A stretch of DNA of 64,000 nt, taken from contig NZ_JAVHJU010000045.1 of the NCBI RefSeq assembly GCF_031082405.1, forward strand, positions 36,516-100,515, given 5' to 3'. The notes under the pieces are model-generated. The model saw only the letters and a list, made by a program, of their open reading frames with translations. It ran no database searches and was not told the DNA's origin. The stretch is from Amycolatopsis sp. A133. Its GTDB lineage: Bacteria > Actinomycetota > Actinomycetes > Mycobacteriales > Pseudonocardiaceae. The translations under genes were made by a program, and so were the position numbers. Numbering within the stretch: position 1 is the stretch's first letter; every line of letters begins with the position of its first letter. This document shows positions 36,801-41,623 of the stretch, piece after piece.

Positions 36801-39094
36801 GGCGCCACCGCACCGGAGCCGTACCCCTGGCCCATCAGGCCGGAGAACACGCCGGTGTCGCTGCCCTTCAACGCGATCGGGTCGACCCCGGCGTTTTCGA
36901 GAGCCTCCCACGACGTCTCCAACAAGAGCCGCTGCTGCGGGTCCATGGCGACGGCCTCGCGCGGCGAGATGCCGAAGAACCCGGCGTCGAACTGCCCGGC
37001 GTCGTGGAGGAATCCGCCCTGGCCGACGTACGACGTGCCGGTGCGTTCCCGGGCCGGGTCGATCAGGCTGTCGAGGTCCCAGCCGCGGTCGCCGGGGAAC
37101 CCGGAGACGGCGTCGACGCGCTCGGCCACCAGCCGCCACAGGTCGTCCGGGGAAGCCACGCCACCCGGGAGCCGGCACGCCATGCCCACGATCGCGATCG
37201 GTTCGCCGGGGTCGGCCGCCACGACCGGCTCGGCGACGGCCTGGGTGATCCCGAGCAGCTCGTCGTGGACGCGCGCGGCGAGCGCCGCCGGCGTCGGGTG
37301 GTCGAAGACGGTGCTCGTCGGCAGCCACAGCCCGGTGTGCTCGGTCAGCCGGTTGCGCAGTTCGACGATGGCCAGCGAGGTGAAGCCGAGATCGCGGAAC
37401 GCCCGCTCGGCCGGGACCGGTTGCCCCAGCACGTCGGCGGCCTGGGTGCGGACGAGGTCCGTCAGCAGTTCGCTCTGGGCGCGTCCGGCCAAACCGGACA
37501 GCCGGGCCCGCAGCGCCGCCGCCACGGCCTCGTCGGCGTGCCGGGACTGTTCCTCGTGTTCGGTCGCGGTGTACCGCAGCTGGGCGGGCTCGCCGGCCAG
37601 CAGGCCCCGCCGGATCTTGCCCGACGCGGTCCGCGGGATGTGGGCGACTTCGAGGATCCGCTCCGGCACCTTGTAGGCGGACAGCCGTTCGCGGCACTTT
37701 TTGATCAGCGCGGCGGGCTCGAACCCGGACGGGCCGGGGATGACGTACGCGACCGGCACCTCGCCGAGCGTGTCGTGCGGTGCGCCGCCGACCGCCGCGT
37801 CGGCGACGCCGTCGACCGTGCGCAGGACCGCTTCGACCTCGCCGGGGTGGATGTTCGCACCGCCCCGGATGATCAGTTCCTTGATCCGGCCGCAGATGGT
37901 GAAGTAGCCGGCCTCGTCGCGGCGGGCCAGGTCGCCGGTCCGGAACCAGCCGTCCCGCATCGCCGCGGCGGTCGCTTCCGGGCTGTTGTGGTAGCCCAGC
38001 ATGACGTTCGGGCCGCTGACCCAGACCTCGCCCTCCTCGCCGGCGGGGACTTCGAGGCCGGTGCCGGGGTCGACGACGCGCACGCCGACACCCGGCACGG
38101 GCAGGCCGCAGGACCCATCGACCCGGGTTCCGTCCGGCGGGTTCACGGTGATGGCCCCGCACGTCTCGGTGCTGCCGTAGGCGTCGATCAGCGGGACGCC
38201 GAAGGTCTCTTCGAACTCGCTCCGCAGCCCGGCACCGAGGACCGCTCCCCCGGCCAGGCCGATCCGCAGGCTCGGTGCCGAGAACCCGCTCTGCCGGGCG
38301 GCCCGCACCAGGTGGTGGTAGGTGGTGGGCACCCCGGCCAGGAACGTCGAGTCCTCCGCGCGCAGCAGCCGCATGACGTCCTCGGCGGAACTGCCGTCCA
38401 TGATCCGGACACTGGCGCCGACCACCGTGGCGGACAGGACGCAGGCGATGTGCGAAAGGCTGTGGAACAGCGGAAGGGGCCAGAGCACCCGGTCTTCGTC
38501 GCTCAGCCCCGGGATCGGCACGTAGCAGGACGCGACGGACCAGAGGCAGCTGCGCTGCGTCGACAGGACGCCCTTGGGCCGTCCGGTCGTGCCCGAGGTG
38601 TAGAACATCCACGCCGGTTCGTCGAGTTCGAGGTCGTCCGCGGCGGGCTCGGCCGGTTCGGTGGCGGCGAGTTCGTCGTACGAGTGGGCGCCGGCCGGGA
38701 CGTCGCCCGTCACCAGCAACTCGACGTGCGGCGCGAGCCGGAGCCGGGCCGCCTGCGTGGTGTCGGTGATGACCACCGAGGCGCCGCTGTCGGCCAGCGG
38801 GTGCTCCAGCTCGGCCGTCGCCGAGCCGGGGTTGAGCGGCACGCCGACGGCGCCCGCGCGCAGGACCGCGTAGTAACTTTCCACAGTGGACACCCGGTTG
38901 CCGAGGCAGATCGCCACCCGGTCGCCGTGCCGGACGCCGAGGCCGGCCAGGTGCCCGGCCAGCCGGCGCGTCCGCGCCTCCAGGTCGCCGTAGGTGATCA
39001 CCCGGTGGTCGTCGGCGAAGGCCGGCTTGCCGGCGAAACGGGTCGCGTTCTCGAGGAGTGCGACGTGAAGTGGCTTGATGAGATCGGTGCGCAC
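24809..39094 (-). CDS. rifA: Rifamycin-type PKS: loading A-ACP plus modules 1, 2 and 3
   Basis: First PKS protein, 4761 aa. Residues 1-510 are an ANL-family adenylation/CoA-ligase domain (YTSGTTGRPKG, YGSTETCG, TGDLARRDEAGY, PRTASGKIRR), followed by a loading ACP (GFTSL). In the rif pathway this loads 3-amino-5-hydroxybenzoate. Module 1: KS near 630, palindrome insert 1062-1077, AT GHSQGE/YASH, DH remnant without His or FQG motifs, KR TGGTGTLG with LDD, ACP near 2148. Module 2: KS near 2207, AT with GHSIGE and HAFH (malonyl), ACP near 3123, no reductive domain. Module 3: KS near 3183, palindrome insert 3618-3633, AT YASH, KR with NADPH motif TGGAEGLG but GPAGAANA where the catalytic Tyr should be, so predicted dead, ACP near 4637. 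This layout matches RifA module for module. The GTG start at 39094 has AAGGA 12 nt upstream and lies 40 nt after the P450. Confidence 0.93.
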   Translation of the reverse strand: MRTDLIKPLHVALLENATRFAGKPAFADDHRVITYGDLEARTRRLAGHLAGLGVRHGDRVAICLGNRVSTVESYYAVLRAGAVGVPLNPGSATAELEHPLADSGASVVITDTTQAARLRLAPHVELLVTGDVPAGAHSYDELAATEPAEPAADDLELDEPAWMFYTSGTTGRPKGVLSTQRSCLWSVASCYVPIPGLSDEDRVLWPLPLFHSLSHIACVLSATVVGASVRIMDGSSAEDVMRLLRAEDSTFLAGVPTTYHHLVRAARQSGFSAPSLRIGLAGGAVLGAGLRSEFEETFGVPLIDAYGSTETCGAITVNPPDGTRVDGSCGLPVPGVGVRVVDPGTGLEVPAGEEGEVWVSGPNVMLGYHNSPEATAAAMRDGWFRTGDLARRDEAGYFTICGRIKELIIRGGANIHPGEVEAVLRTVDGVADAAVGGAPHDTLGEVPVAYVIPGPSGFEPAALIKKCRERLSAYKVPERILEVAHIPRTASGKIRRGLLAGEPAQLRYTATEHEEQSRHADEAVAAALRARLSGLAGRAQSELLTDLVRTQAADVLGQPVPAERAFRDLGFTSLAIVELRNRLTEHTGLWLPTSTVFDHPTPAALAARVHDELLGITQAVAEPVVAADPGEPIAIVGMACRLPGGVASPDDLWRLVAERVDAVSGFPGDRGWDLDSLIDPARERTGTSYVGQGGFLHDAGQFDAGFFGISPREAVAMDPQQRLLLETSWEALENAGVDPIALKGSDTGVFSGLMGQGYGSGAVAPELEGFVTTGVASSVASGRVSYVLGLEGPAVTVDTACSSSLVAMHLAAQALRQGECSMALAGGVTVMATPGSFVEFSRQRALAPDGRCKAFAAAADGTGWSEGVGVVVLERLSVARERGHRVLAVLRGSAVNQDGASNGLTAPNGRSQQRVIRRALAAAGLAPSDVDVVEAHGTGTTLGDPIEAQALLATYGQERETPLWLGSLKSNIGHAQAAAGVAGVIKMVQALRHEVLPPTLHVDQPTLEVDWSAGAVSLLTEARAWPRNGRPRRAGVSSFGVSGTNAHLILEEAPDAGLPQRVVSGKEGSNPLFHSRPPVVPLVVSARSAAALAGQAERLAAFLEGDVSLTEVAGALASRRAVLDERAVVVAGSREEAVTGLRALNAAGPGTPGKLVWVFPGQGTQWAGMGRELLDASPVFAERIAGCAAALEPWIDWSLIDVLRGEGDLDRVDVLQPACFAVMVGLAAVWESVGVRPDAVVGHSQGEIAAACVSGALSLEDAAKVVALRSQAIAAELSGRGGMASVALGEGDVVSKLVAGVEVAAVNGPSSVVIAGDAQALDATLEILSGEGIRVRRVAVDYASHTRHVEDIRDTLAETLAGISAQAPTVPFYSTVTSEWVREAGVLDGGYWYRNLRNQVRFGAAATALIEQGHQVFVEVSAHPVTVQPLSELTGHAVGTLRREDGGLRRLLTSMGELFVRGIDVDWTAVVPASGWVDLPTYAFDHRHYWLEPAEPASAGDPVLGTIVSTPGSDRLTAVARWSRRTHRWAADGLVPNAALVEAAIRLGDLAATPVLAELTIDVPVLLPPRGGRDVQLIVGEPGEQRSRPIEIFSREADEPWTRHAHGTLAPPAAAEVTEPAAAGVATDVTVDGLRDADRYGIHPALLDAAVRTVVGDDLLPSVWTGVSLHAAGATTVTVTPTATGLRLTDPAGQPVLTVDSVRGTPFAPERGTADALFRVGWTEIPLPGVVETDVLPYEATSVEATLSALQAWLADPAETRLAVITGDCTEPGAAAIWGLVRSAQSEHPGRIVLADLDDHSVLPAVVASGEPQVRVRNGVASVPRLARVSPQQHERPLNPEGTVLITGGTGTLGALTARHLVTAHGVRHLVLVSRRGEAPELHDELTALGASVTIAACDVADRAQLEAVLGAIPAEHPLTAVVHTAGVLDDGVVTELTPARIDTVRRPKVAAARLLDELTRDADLAAFVLFSSAAGVLGNPGQAGYAAANAELDALARRRNSLGLPAVSIAWGYWSAVSGMTEHLGAADLRRNERIGMSGLDAAEGMALLDAAIGTGGALVAANFDVPALRATAKAGGPVPPLLRGLAPLPRRSAATTASLTERLAGLGEAEQAEALLDLVRRHAAEVLGHSGAGAVHTGRTFKDAGFDSLTAVELRNRLAAVTGLTLSPAMIFDYPKPPALAEHLRTKLFGENAPRPAEIGTAAAEEPIAIVAMACRFPGGVHSPEDLWRLVADGADAVTEFPADRGWDTDRLYHEDPDHEGTTYVRHGAFLDDAAGFDAAFFGISPNEALAMDPQQRLLLETSWELFERAAIDPTTLAGQDIGVFAGVNSHDYSMRMHRAAGVEGFRLTGGSASVLSGRVAYHFGVEGPAVTVDTACSSSLVALHMAVQALQRGECSMALAGGVMVMGTVETFVEFSRQRGLAPDGRCKAFADGADGTGWSEGVGLLLVERLSEARRRGHQVLAVVRGSAVNSDGASNGLTAPNGPSQQRVIRKALAAAGLSTSDVDAVEAHGTGTTLGDPIEAEALLATYGQDREQPLWLGSVKSNLGHTQAAAGVAGVIKMVMAMRHGVLPRTLHVDRPSSHVDWSAGAVELLTEARDWTSNGHPRRAGVSSFGIGGTNAHVVLEEVPQPVVTPEPEPADFLVPVLFSARTAAGLRDQAGRLAGFLGERPDVRVVDTAHALATTRAQLDHRAVVLASDREQLRSDLAAFGPGVVTGTPVDGKLAVLFTGQGSQWAGMGRELAETFPVFRDAFEAACDAVDAHLRERPLREVVFTESALLDQTMYTQGALFAVETALFRLFESWGVRPDLLAGHSIGELTAAHVSGVLDLAAAGELVAARGRLMQALPAGGAMVAVQATEDEVVPLLGAAVCVAAVNGPDSVVLSGAEDAVLAVAAELAGRGRKTKRLTVSHAFHSPLMEPMLDEFRAVAERLTYRAGSLPVVSTLTGELAALDTPDYWVDQVRNAVRFSDAVTTLSGQGATTFLELGPGGALTAMALGTLGGPEQSCVATLRKNGAETPDVLTALAELHVRGVAVDWTAVLDRPGTAVGTVLPTYAFQHQRFWVDVDELAEVGVAPRPAPARPAEPVQDVLELVRESAAVVLGHREADAFDLDRSFKDHGFDSLSAIKLRNRLRDFTGVELPSTLIFDYPNPAVLADHLRAELRGERPAAPVTVLREVSDEPIAIVGMSTRLPGGADSPEELWNLVAEGRDAISGFPVDRGWDLDGLYHPDPAHPGTSYTRTGGFLHDAAQFDAGLFGISPREALAMDPQQRLLLETSWEALERAGVDPLSARGSDVGVFTGIVHHDYVTRLREVPEDVQGYTMTGTASSVASGRVAYVFGFEGPAVTVDTACSSSLVAMHLAAQALRQGECSMALAGGATVMASPDAFLEFSRQRGLSADGRCKAYSDGADGTGWAEGVGVVVLERLSVARERGHRVLAVLRGSAVNQDGASNGLTAPNGPSQQRVIRGALASAGLAPSDVDVVEGHGTGTALGDPIEVQALLATYGQDREQPLWLGSLKSNIGHTQAAAGVVGVIKMVMAMRHGVMPATLHVDERTSQVDWSAGAIEVLTEAREWPRTDRPRRAGVSSFGASGTNAHLIIEEGPDAGLPQLVVSEKAGSNPLSHSRPAVVPLVVSARSTGSLAGQAGRLAAFLENESLTGVAGALVSSRATLNERAVVVAGSADEAQARLQALARGENAPGVVTGSAGKPGKVVWVFPGQGSQWLGMGRELLDSSPVFAERIEECAAALEQWTGWSLLDVLRGDADLLDRVDVVQPASFAMMVGLAAVWTSLGVVPDAVLGHSQGEIAAACVSGALSLDDAAKVVALRSQAIAAELAGHGGMASVALSEEDALARLAPWADRVEVAAANSPSSVVIAGDAQALDEALDALAGDGVRVRRVAVDYASHTRHVEAIAETLDKALDGITAQAPAIPFYSTVLGAWIEDAVVDGGYWYRNLRQQVRFGPSVADLAGLGHTVFVEISAHPVLVQPLSEISDDAVVTGSLRRDDGGLRRLLASAAELYVRGVAVDWTAAVPASAWVDLPTYAFDRRHFWLHEAEIPEAAEGADGEFWTAVEQSDVDSLAELLDLVPEQRGALSTVVPVLAGWRDRRRERSTAEKLRYQVTWQPLEREATGVPAGRWLAVVPAGTTDALLKELTGQGLDIVRLEVGECSRDRLAERVRGVLAENDLAGVLSLLALDGGPADATEITASTLALVQALGDTNTSAPLWCLTSGAVNIGIQDAVTAPAQAGVWGLGRAVALERLDRWGGLVDLPAAIDARTAKALLGVLNGADGEDQLAVRRSGVYRRRLVRKPVPESAASRWEPRGTVLVTGGAEGLGRHASVWLAQSGAERLIVTGADDVEELRAELAGFGTTVQFCAGTDRDALARLVADSEVTAVVHAADIAQTSSVDDTGPADLDEVFTAKVATAVWLDQLFEDTPLDAFVVFSSIAGIWGGGGQGPAGAANAVLDALVEWRRARGLKATSIAWGALDEIGIGMDEAALAQLRRRGVLPMAPPLAVTAMVQAVAGNEKAVAVADMDWAAFIPAFTSVRPSPLFADLPEAKAILQATQDDGADGDTASSLADSLRAVPDAEQNRILLKLVRGHASTVLGHSGAEGIGPRQAFQEVGFDSLAAVNLRNSLHAATGLRLPATLIFDYPTPEALVGYLRVELLRDADDGLDGREDDLRRVLASVPFARFKEAGVLDALLGLADADASTGTGNGAAEAAPAAGDAELIDALDISGLVQRALGQTS
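28198..28243 (-). repeat. 46-bp palindromic element, copy in rifA module 3 linker
   Basis: Identical in all 46 bases to the rifC copy. The flanking ~100 bp on both sides are also nearly the same as in rifC, suggesting gene conversion or recent module duplication between modules 3 and 7. Encodes VVSEKAGSNPLSHSR at residues 3618-3632. Confidence 0.9.
35866..35911 (-). repeat. 46-bp palindromic element, copy in rifA module 1 linker
   Basis: Invariant outer arms and core with a different middle segment (GTGGAAAAGAGGG on the coding strand). Encodes VVSGKEGSNPLFHSR at residues 1062-1076, same frame and orientation as the other three PKS copies. Confidence 0.88.
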
Positions 39095-39134
39095 TGTGCC
39101 GCAGATCCTTTCGGGTGTTCGGGGGGAAGGCCGC

Positions 39135-40325
39135 TCACCAGGAGACGGGGAGCTCCTTCACCGAGAAGACGGAACCCTTCAGCCGCAACGGCACCTCGTC
39201 GGCCGGGACGGCCAGGCGGAGGTCGGGGAACGCCCGCAGGAGCGCCGTGAACCCGGCGCGGAGCTCGATGCGGGCCAGGTTCTGGCCCAGGCACTGGTGG
39301 ATGCCGAAGCCGAAGGCGACGTGGCCGGAGGTGTCGCGCTCGATGTCCAGCTTCGCGGGACAGGCGAACTTGGCCGGGTCGCGGTTGGCCGCGGGCAGCG
39401 ACACCGTCACCGTGTCGCCCTTCTTGATCAGCTCGCCCTCCAGCTTCACGTCCTCCAGCGCGGTGCGGTAGGTGTGGTACTGGTTGACGGTCAGGTAGCG
39501 CAGGAGCTCCTCGATCGCGGCGTCGAGCTTGGCCGGCTCCGCGCGCAGCGCCGCCAGCTGGTCGGTGTGGTGCAGCAGCGCGAAGACGCCGGTGGCGAGC
39601 GCGCCCTCGGTGGTCTCGTACCCCGCGAACAGCAGCAGGGTGACGATGTTGCGCAGTTCCTCGGCGGTCAGGTCCTCGTTGACGAGCGAGCTGATCAGGT
39701 CGTCCGCCGGCTGCTTGCGCCGCCGCTCGATGACCTCGTCGAAGAACGCCCCGGCCACCTCGTAGGCGGCCGCGGCCTCGGCCGGGTCCGCTTCCGCGTC
39801 GTGCAGGAGGGTCACCGCGGGCACGTACCGCTCGCGTTCCTCGTAGGGCAGGCCGACGAGCTCGCCCAGCATCCGCAGGACGAGCGGCTTGGCGAAATCC
39901 ATGATGACGTCCGCGGGTGCGCCCTTCGCCCGCATGACCTCGATCTGCTCGGCGGCCACGGCCTCGACGCGCGGGATCAGCCGGCTGGTGCGGCGGACGG
40001 TGAACTCGCCCGTCAGCAGCTTGCGGTAGCGGGTGTGCTCGGGCGGGTCCATGTGGATGAACATGCCGGGGATCAACGGGTGGGTCGGGATGACCTGACC
40101 CTGGTGCGTCACCGGGAAGTGGCCGACTTCGCAGCTGTGGCTGAACCGCGGGTCGCTGAGGACCTCGCGCACCAGGTCGTAGCTGGAAACGATCCAGCCG
40201 ACGTGCCCATCCGGGTAAACCATCTTCGCGAGCGGACGTTCTTCGCGCAGAGAGTCGAACACCGCGGGCGGATCGAACTTGTCGATCCGCGCCCACGGCA
40301 CCTCGAAGGATATTGCGTCGGTCAT
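39135..40325 (-). CDS. rif-orf0: Cytochrome P450 immediately upstream of rifA
   Basis: Soluble bacterial class I P450, 396 aa, a normal CYP105/107-like length. It shows the C-helix PPEHTRYRKLL, I-helix oxygen-activation motif AGYETTEG near residue 234, an ExxR helix (EELLRYL) near 271, and the heme-thiolate loop FGFGIHQCLGQNLA with the Cys near 343. It would need a ferredoxin and reductase from elsewhere; none is encoded nearby. ATG at 40325 has GGGAAAGG upstream. Position directly before rifA matches the P450 Orf0 of the A. mediterranei cluster; its exact role there is not settled as far as I recall, so a tailoring oxidation of the ansamycin is inference. It is probably cotranscribed with rifA and follows two hairpins after the small DUF5988-type gene. 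Confidence 0.9.
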   Translation of the reverse strand: MTDAISFEVPWARIDKFDPPAVFDSLREERPLAKMVYPDGHVGWIVSSYDLVREVLSDPRFSHSCEVGHFPVTHQGQVIPTHPLIPGMFIHMDPPEHTRYRKLLTGEFTVRRTSRLIPRVEAVAAEQIEVMRAKGAPADVIMDFAKPLVLRMLGELVGLPYEERERYVPAVTLLHDAEADPAEAAAAYEVAGAFFDEVIERRRKQPADDLISSLVNEDLTAEELRNIVTLLLFAGYETTEGALATGVFALLHHTDQLAALRAEPAKLDAAIEELLRYLTVNQYHTYRTALEDVKLEGELIKKGDTVTVSLPAANRDPAKFACPAKLDIERDTSGHVAFGFGIHQCLGQNLARIELRAGFTALLRAFPDLRLAVPADEVPLRLKGSVFSVKELPVSW

Positions 40326-40362
40326 GGAAACCTTTCCCGTGGGAGATCCGGCGACTTCTTTC

Positions 40363-40407
40363 GGGGGCTCCGGGTGGCGGAGCCCCCGGCCCGGGGCGAA
40401 GCCCCGG
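40363..40407. repeat. Tandem GC hairpins between the DUF5988-type gene and the P450
   Basis: GGGGGCTCC/GGAGCCCCC encloses GGGTGGC (40363-40387), followed by CCGGGGC-GAA-GCCCCGG (40391-40407). In the transcript both lie between the small gene's stop and the P450 ribosome site. No T-run follows on the minus strand, so a complete Rho-independent terminator is unlikely; attenuation or RNA stabilisation of the upstream cistron is possible. Confidence 0.5.
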
Positions 40408-40418
40408 TGGTCACCGTT

Positions 40419-40634
40419 TTATTCGGCGATCTTCGTGCGGTGCGACCACCGGAAGACCGCGATCTCGCAGCCGTCGACGGCCTCGAATTCGCCGCCGTGC
40501 ACGAAGTGCTCGTAACCGGCTCCGTGGCGGATCTTGAGCGTGTTCTCCAGCGCGGAAGCGTCAACACTGCGGTGCGCCAACGCCAGTTCGGCCGGTCCAC
40601 CGCTCAACGCGATTTTCACCTGCGTAACACTCAT
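40419..40634 (-). CDS. Small DUF5988-type protein heading the rifA operon
   Basis: A 71-aa protein starting MSVTQVKIALSGGPAEL and ending FRWSHRTKIAE. The GGPAxL opening, the HGxGYEHF centre and the xxRTKIAE end match what I know of the DUF5988 family, small proteins often found in actinomycete biosynthetic clusters; their biochemical function is unknown to me. The ATG at 40634 is 6-7 nt after GGAGG; a GTG at 40646 adds four residues but overlaps that ribosome site. It is the first cistron downstream of the perfect RifZ-like site and rifT terminator, and precedes the P450 and rifA on the same strand. A regulatory or chaperone role is only a guess. Confidence 0.75.
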   Translation of the reverse strand: MSVTQVKIALSGGPAELALAHRSVDASALENTLKIRHGAGYEHFVHGGEFEAVDGCEIAVFRWSHRTKIAE

Positions 40635-40715
40635 CGCGGCCTCCACCTCTCGACGAACTCAGTCGACCTGTTTCGGGGATCTCCCAGCAAAGACCAGTCT
40701 TTTCATTCTCGATTC

Positions 40716-40759
40716 AGGCTAGGCGAGCTGCCGCAAGGCGACATCCCCCACTCTGGTAG
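40716..40759 (-). promoter_or_regulatory. RifZ-type operator and candidate promoter of the rifA transcription unit
   Basis: Bases 40742-40759 on the minus strand read CTACCAGAGTGGGGGATG, an exact fit to CTACC-N8-GGATG, the palindrome I remember as the binding element of the rifamycin regulator RifZ. Twenty bases downstream is a -10-like TAGCCT (40716-40721), placing the operator near the -35 region as expected for a LuxR-type activator. The operator match is read directly; the promoter hexamer is inference. Confidence 0.75.
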
Positions 40760-40787
40760 AGCCCTTTGCGCGGCCGCTCAGGGCAGC

Positions 40788-40828
40788 AAAAAAGGGGCTT
40801 CCTCCTGTGGCACAGGAGAAAACCCCTT
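40788..40828 (-). terminator. Rho-independent terminator after rifT
   Basis: On the minus strand an AAGGGG...CCCCTT outer stem and a CTCCTGT/ACAGGAG inner stem are followed by a run of six T. It begins 16 nt after the rifT stop and separates rifS-rifT from the rifA unit. The plus-strand side has no matching role because no plus gene approaches it. Confidence 0.85.
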
Positions 40829-40843
40829 CGAGCCGGAGCCGCG

Positions 40844-41623
40844 TCAGGCGCCGGGTGGCAGGTCGACGGGCTGCCCGGTGTGCGCCGATTCGTAGGCCGC
40901 TTGGACGATCCGGAACGTCCGCAGAGCGGCCCGGCCGTCCGGCCCCGGCCCGGCACCCGGACCCAGGAAATCCTTGAGCATCAAGGCAAGCAGGTCTTCG
41001 CCACCCGGTTCGGCCCGCTCGCCGCCGAGCAGCCGGGGACCGGCGTCGTACTGCACGCTCGCCTTGTCCCCGATGAATGTGACGACCGGCCGGCCCGTCG
41101 CGGAACCGCTGCGGCGGCAGTCGAACGACGCGACCTTCCCGCTCCGGTACCGCACGGTGAGCACCGCCGCGCTTTCCCCGATCCGTCCACTGAGGACCAT
41201 GTTGGTCTGGGCGTACACCTGCCGCGCGGGCTCACCACCGAGGACGGCATCCGCGAGGTCGAGCAGGTACGGCGCGGCGGCACCCAGCACGCCGTCCGCA
41301 CTCGTGGTCAACGAGCCGAGGACGGTCGTCAGCTCACCGATACCGCCGCCGGCAATTCCGTTGCGCACCACGGCGAAGGCCTCGCCGTGGCAGGCCGGAG
41401 ACGCGAAGGTGAGCCGGTCGCCGCCGGCGTCGATCATGGCTTCCAGGTCCGCTTCCTTGGCCGCGGGCGGGTATTCGCACAGCACGCGCGCACCGGCCTC
41501 GGCCGCCCGCCGGACCGGCTCGAACGCGTCCCAGCCCGCCGCGGCGACAACTTCGACGTCCGGCAGGCCGCGCAGCGCCCCGGCGTAAACCTCGGGCGCG
41601 GACGACAGGATGGCGACCTTCAC
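40844..41623 (-). CDS. rifT: Gfo/Idh/MocA-like protein with degenerate cofactor site (RifT-like)
   Basis: A 259-aa protein in the oxidoreductase family of its upstream neighbour but shorter than the usual 320-380 aa. The N-terminus VKVAILSSAPEVYAGALRGL lacks the GxGxxG/A nucleotide loop, and the conserved EKP is EYP (CEYPPAAKEADLEAMIDAG). The C-terminal substrate domain looks preserved (GELTTVLGSL, VTFIGDKASVQYD). GTG at 41623 follows GAGGGGAGCAGC and overlaps the rifS stop as GTGA, so translation is coupled. In the rif cluster RifT is described as an NADH-dependent dehydrogenase acting on the ansamycin; from this sequence a non-catalytic partner of RifS is equally possible. The long ORF continuing upstream of this start is an antisense-like extension in the rifS region, not part of the protein. 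Confidence 0.75.
   Translation of the reverse strand: MKVAILSSAPEVYAGALRGLPDVEVVAAAGWDAFEPVRRAAEAGARVLCEYPPAAKEADLEAMIDAGGDRLTFASPACHGEAFAVVRNGIAGGGIGELTTVLGSLTTSADGVLGAAAPYLLDLADAVLGGEPARQVYAQTNMVLSGRIGESAAVLTVRYRSGKVASFDCRRSGSATGRPVVTFIGDKASVQYDAGPRLLGGERAEPGGEDLLALMLKDFLGPGAGPGPDGRAALRTFRIVQAAYESAHTGQPVDLPPGA

Noticed and set aside
6..39250. Very long plus-strand ORFs opposite the PKS genes, including ones over 1000 aa
   Set aside because: They are antisense shadows caused by high GC codon bias; their translations are Arg/Gly/Pro/His-rich and show no domain, while the minus strand gives clear PKS domains.
40675..40689. GGGAGATCCC palindrome in the leader of the DUF5988-type gene as a PimM-type operator
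   Set aside because: It misses the flanking CTV/BAG bases and lies in the probable transcribed leader; the RifZ-type site is a far better match.
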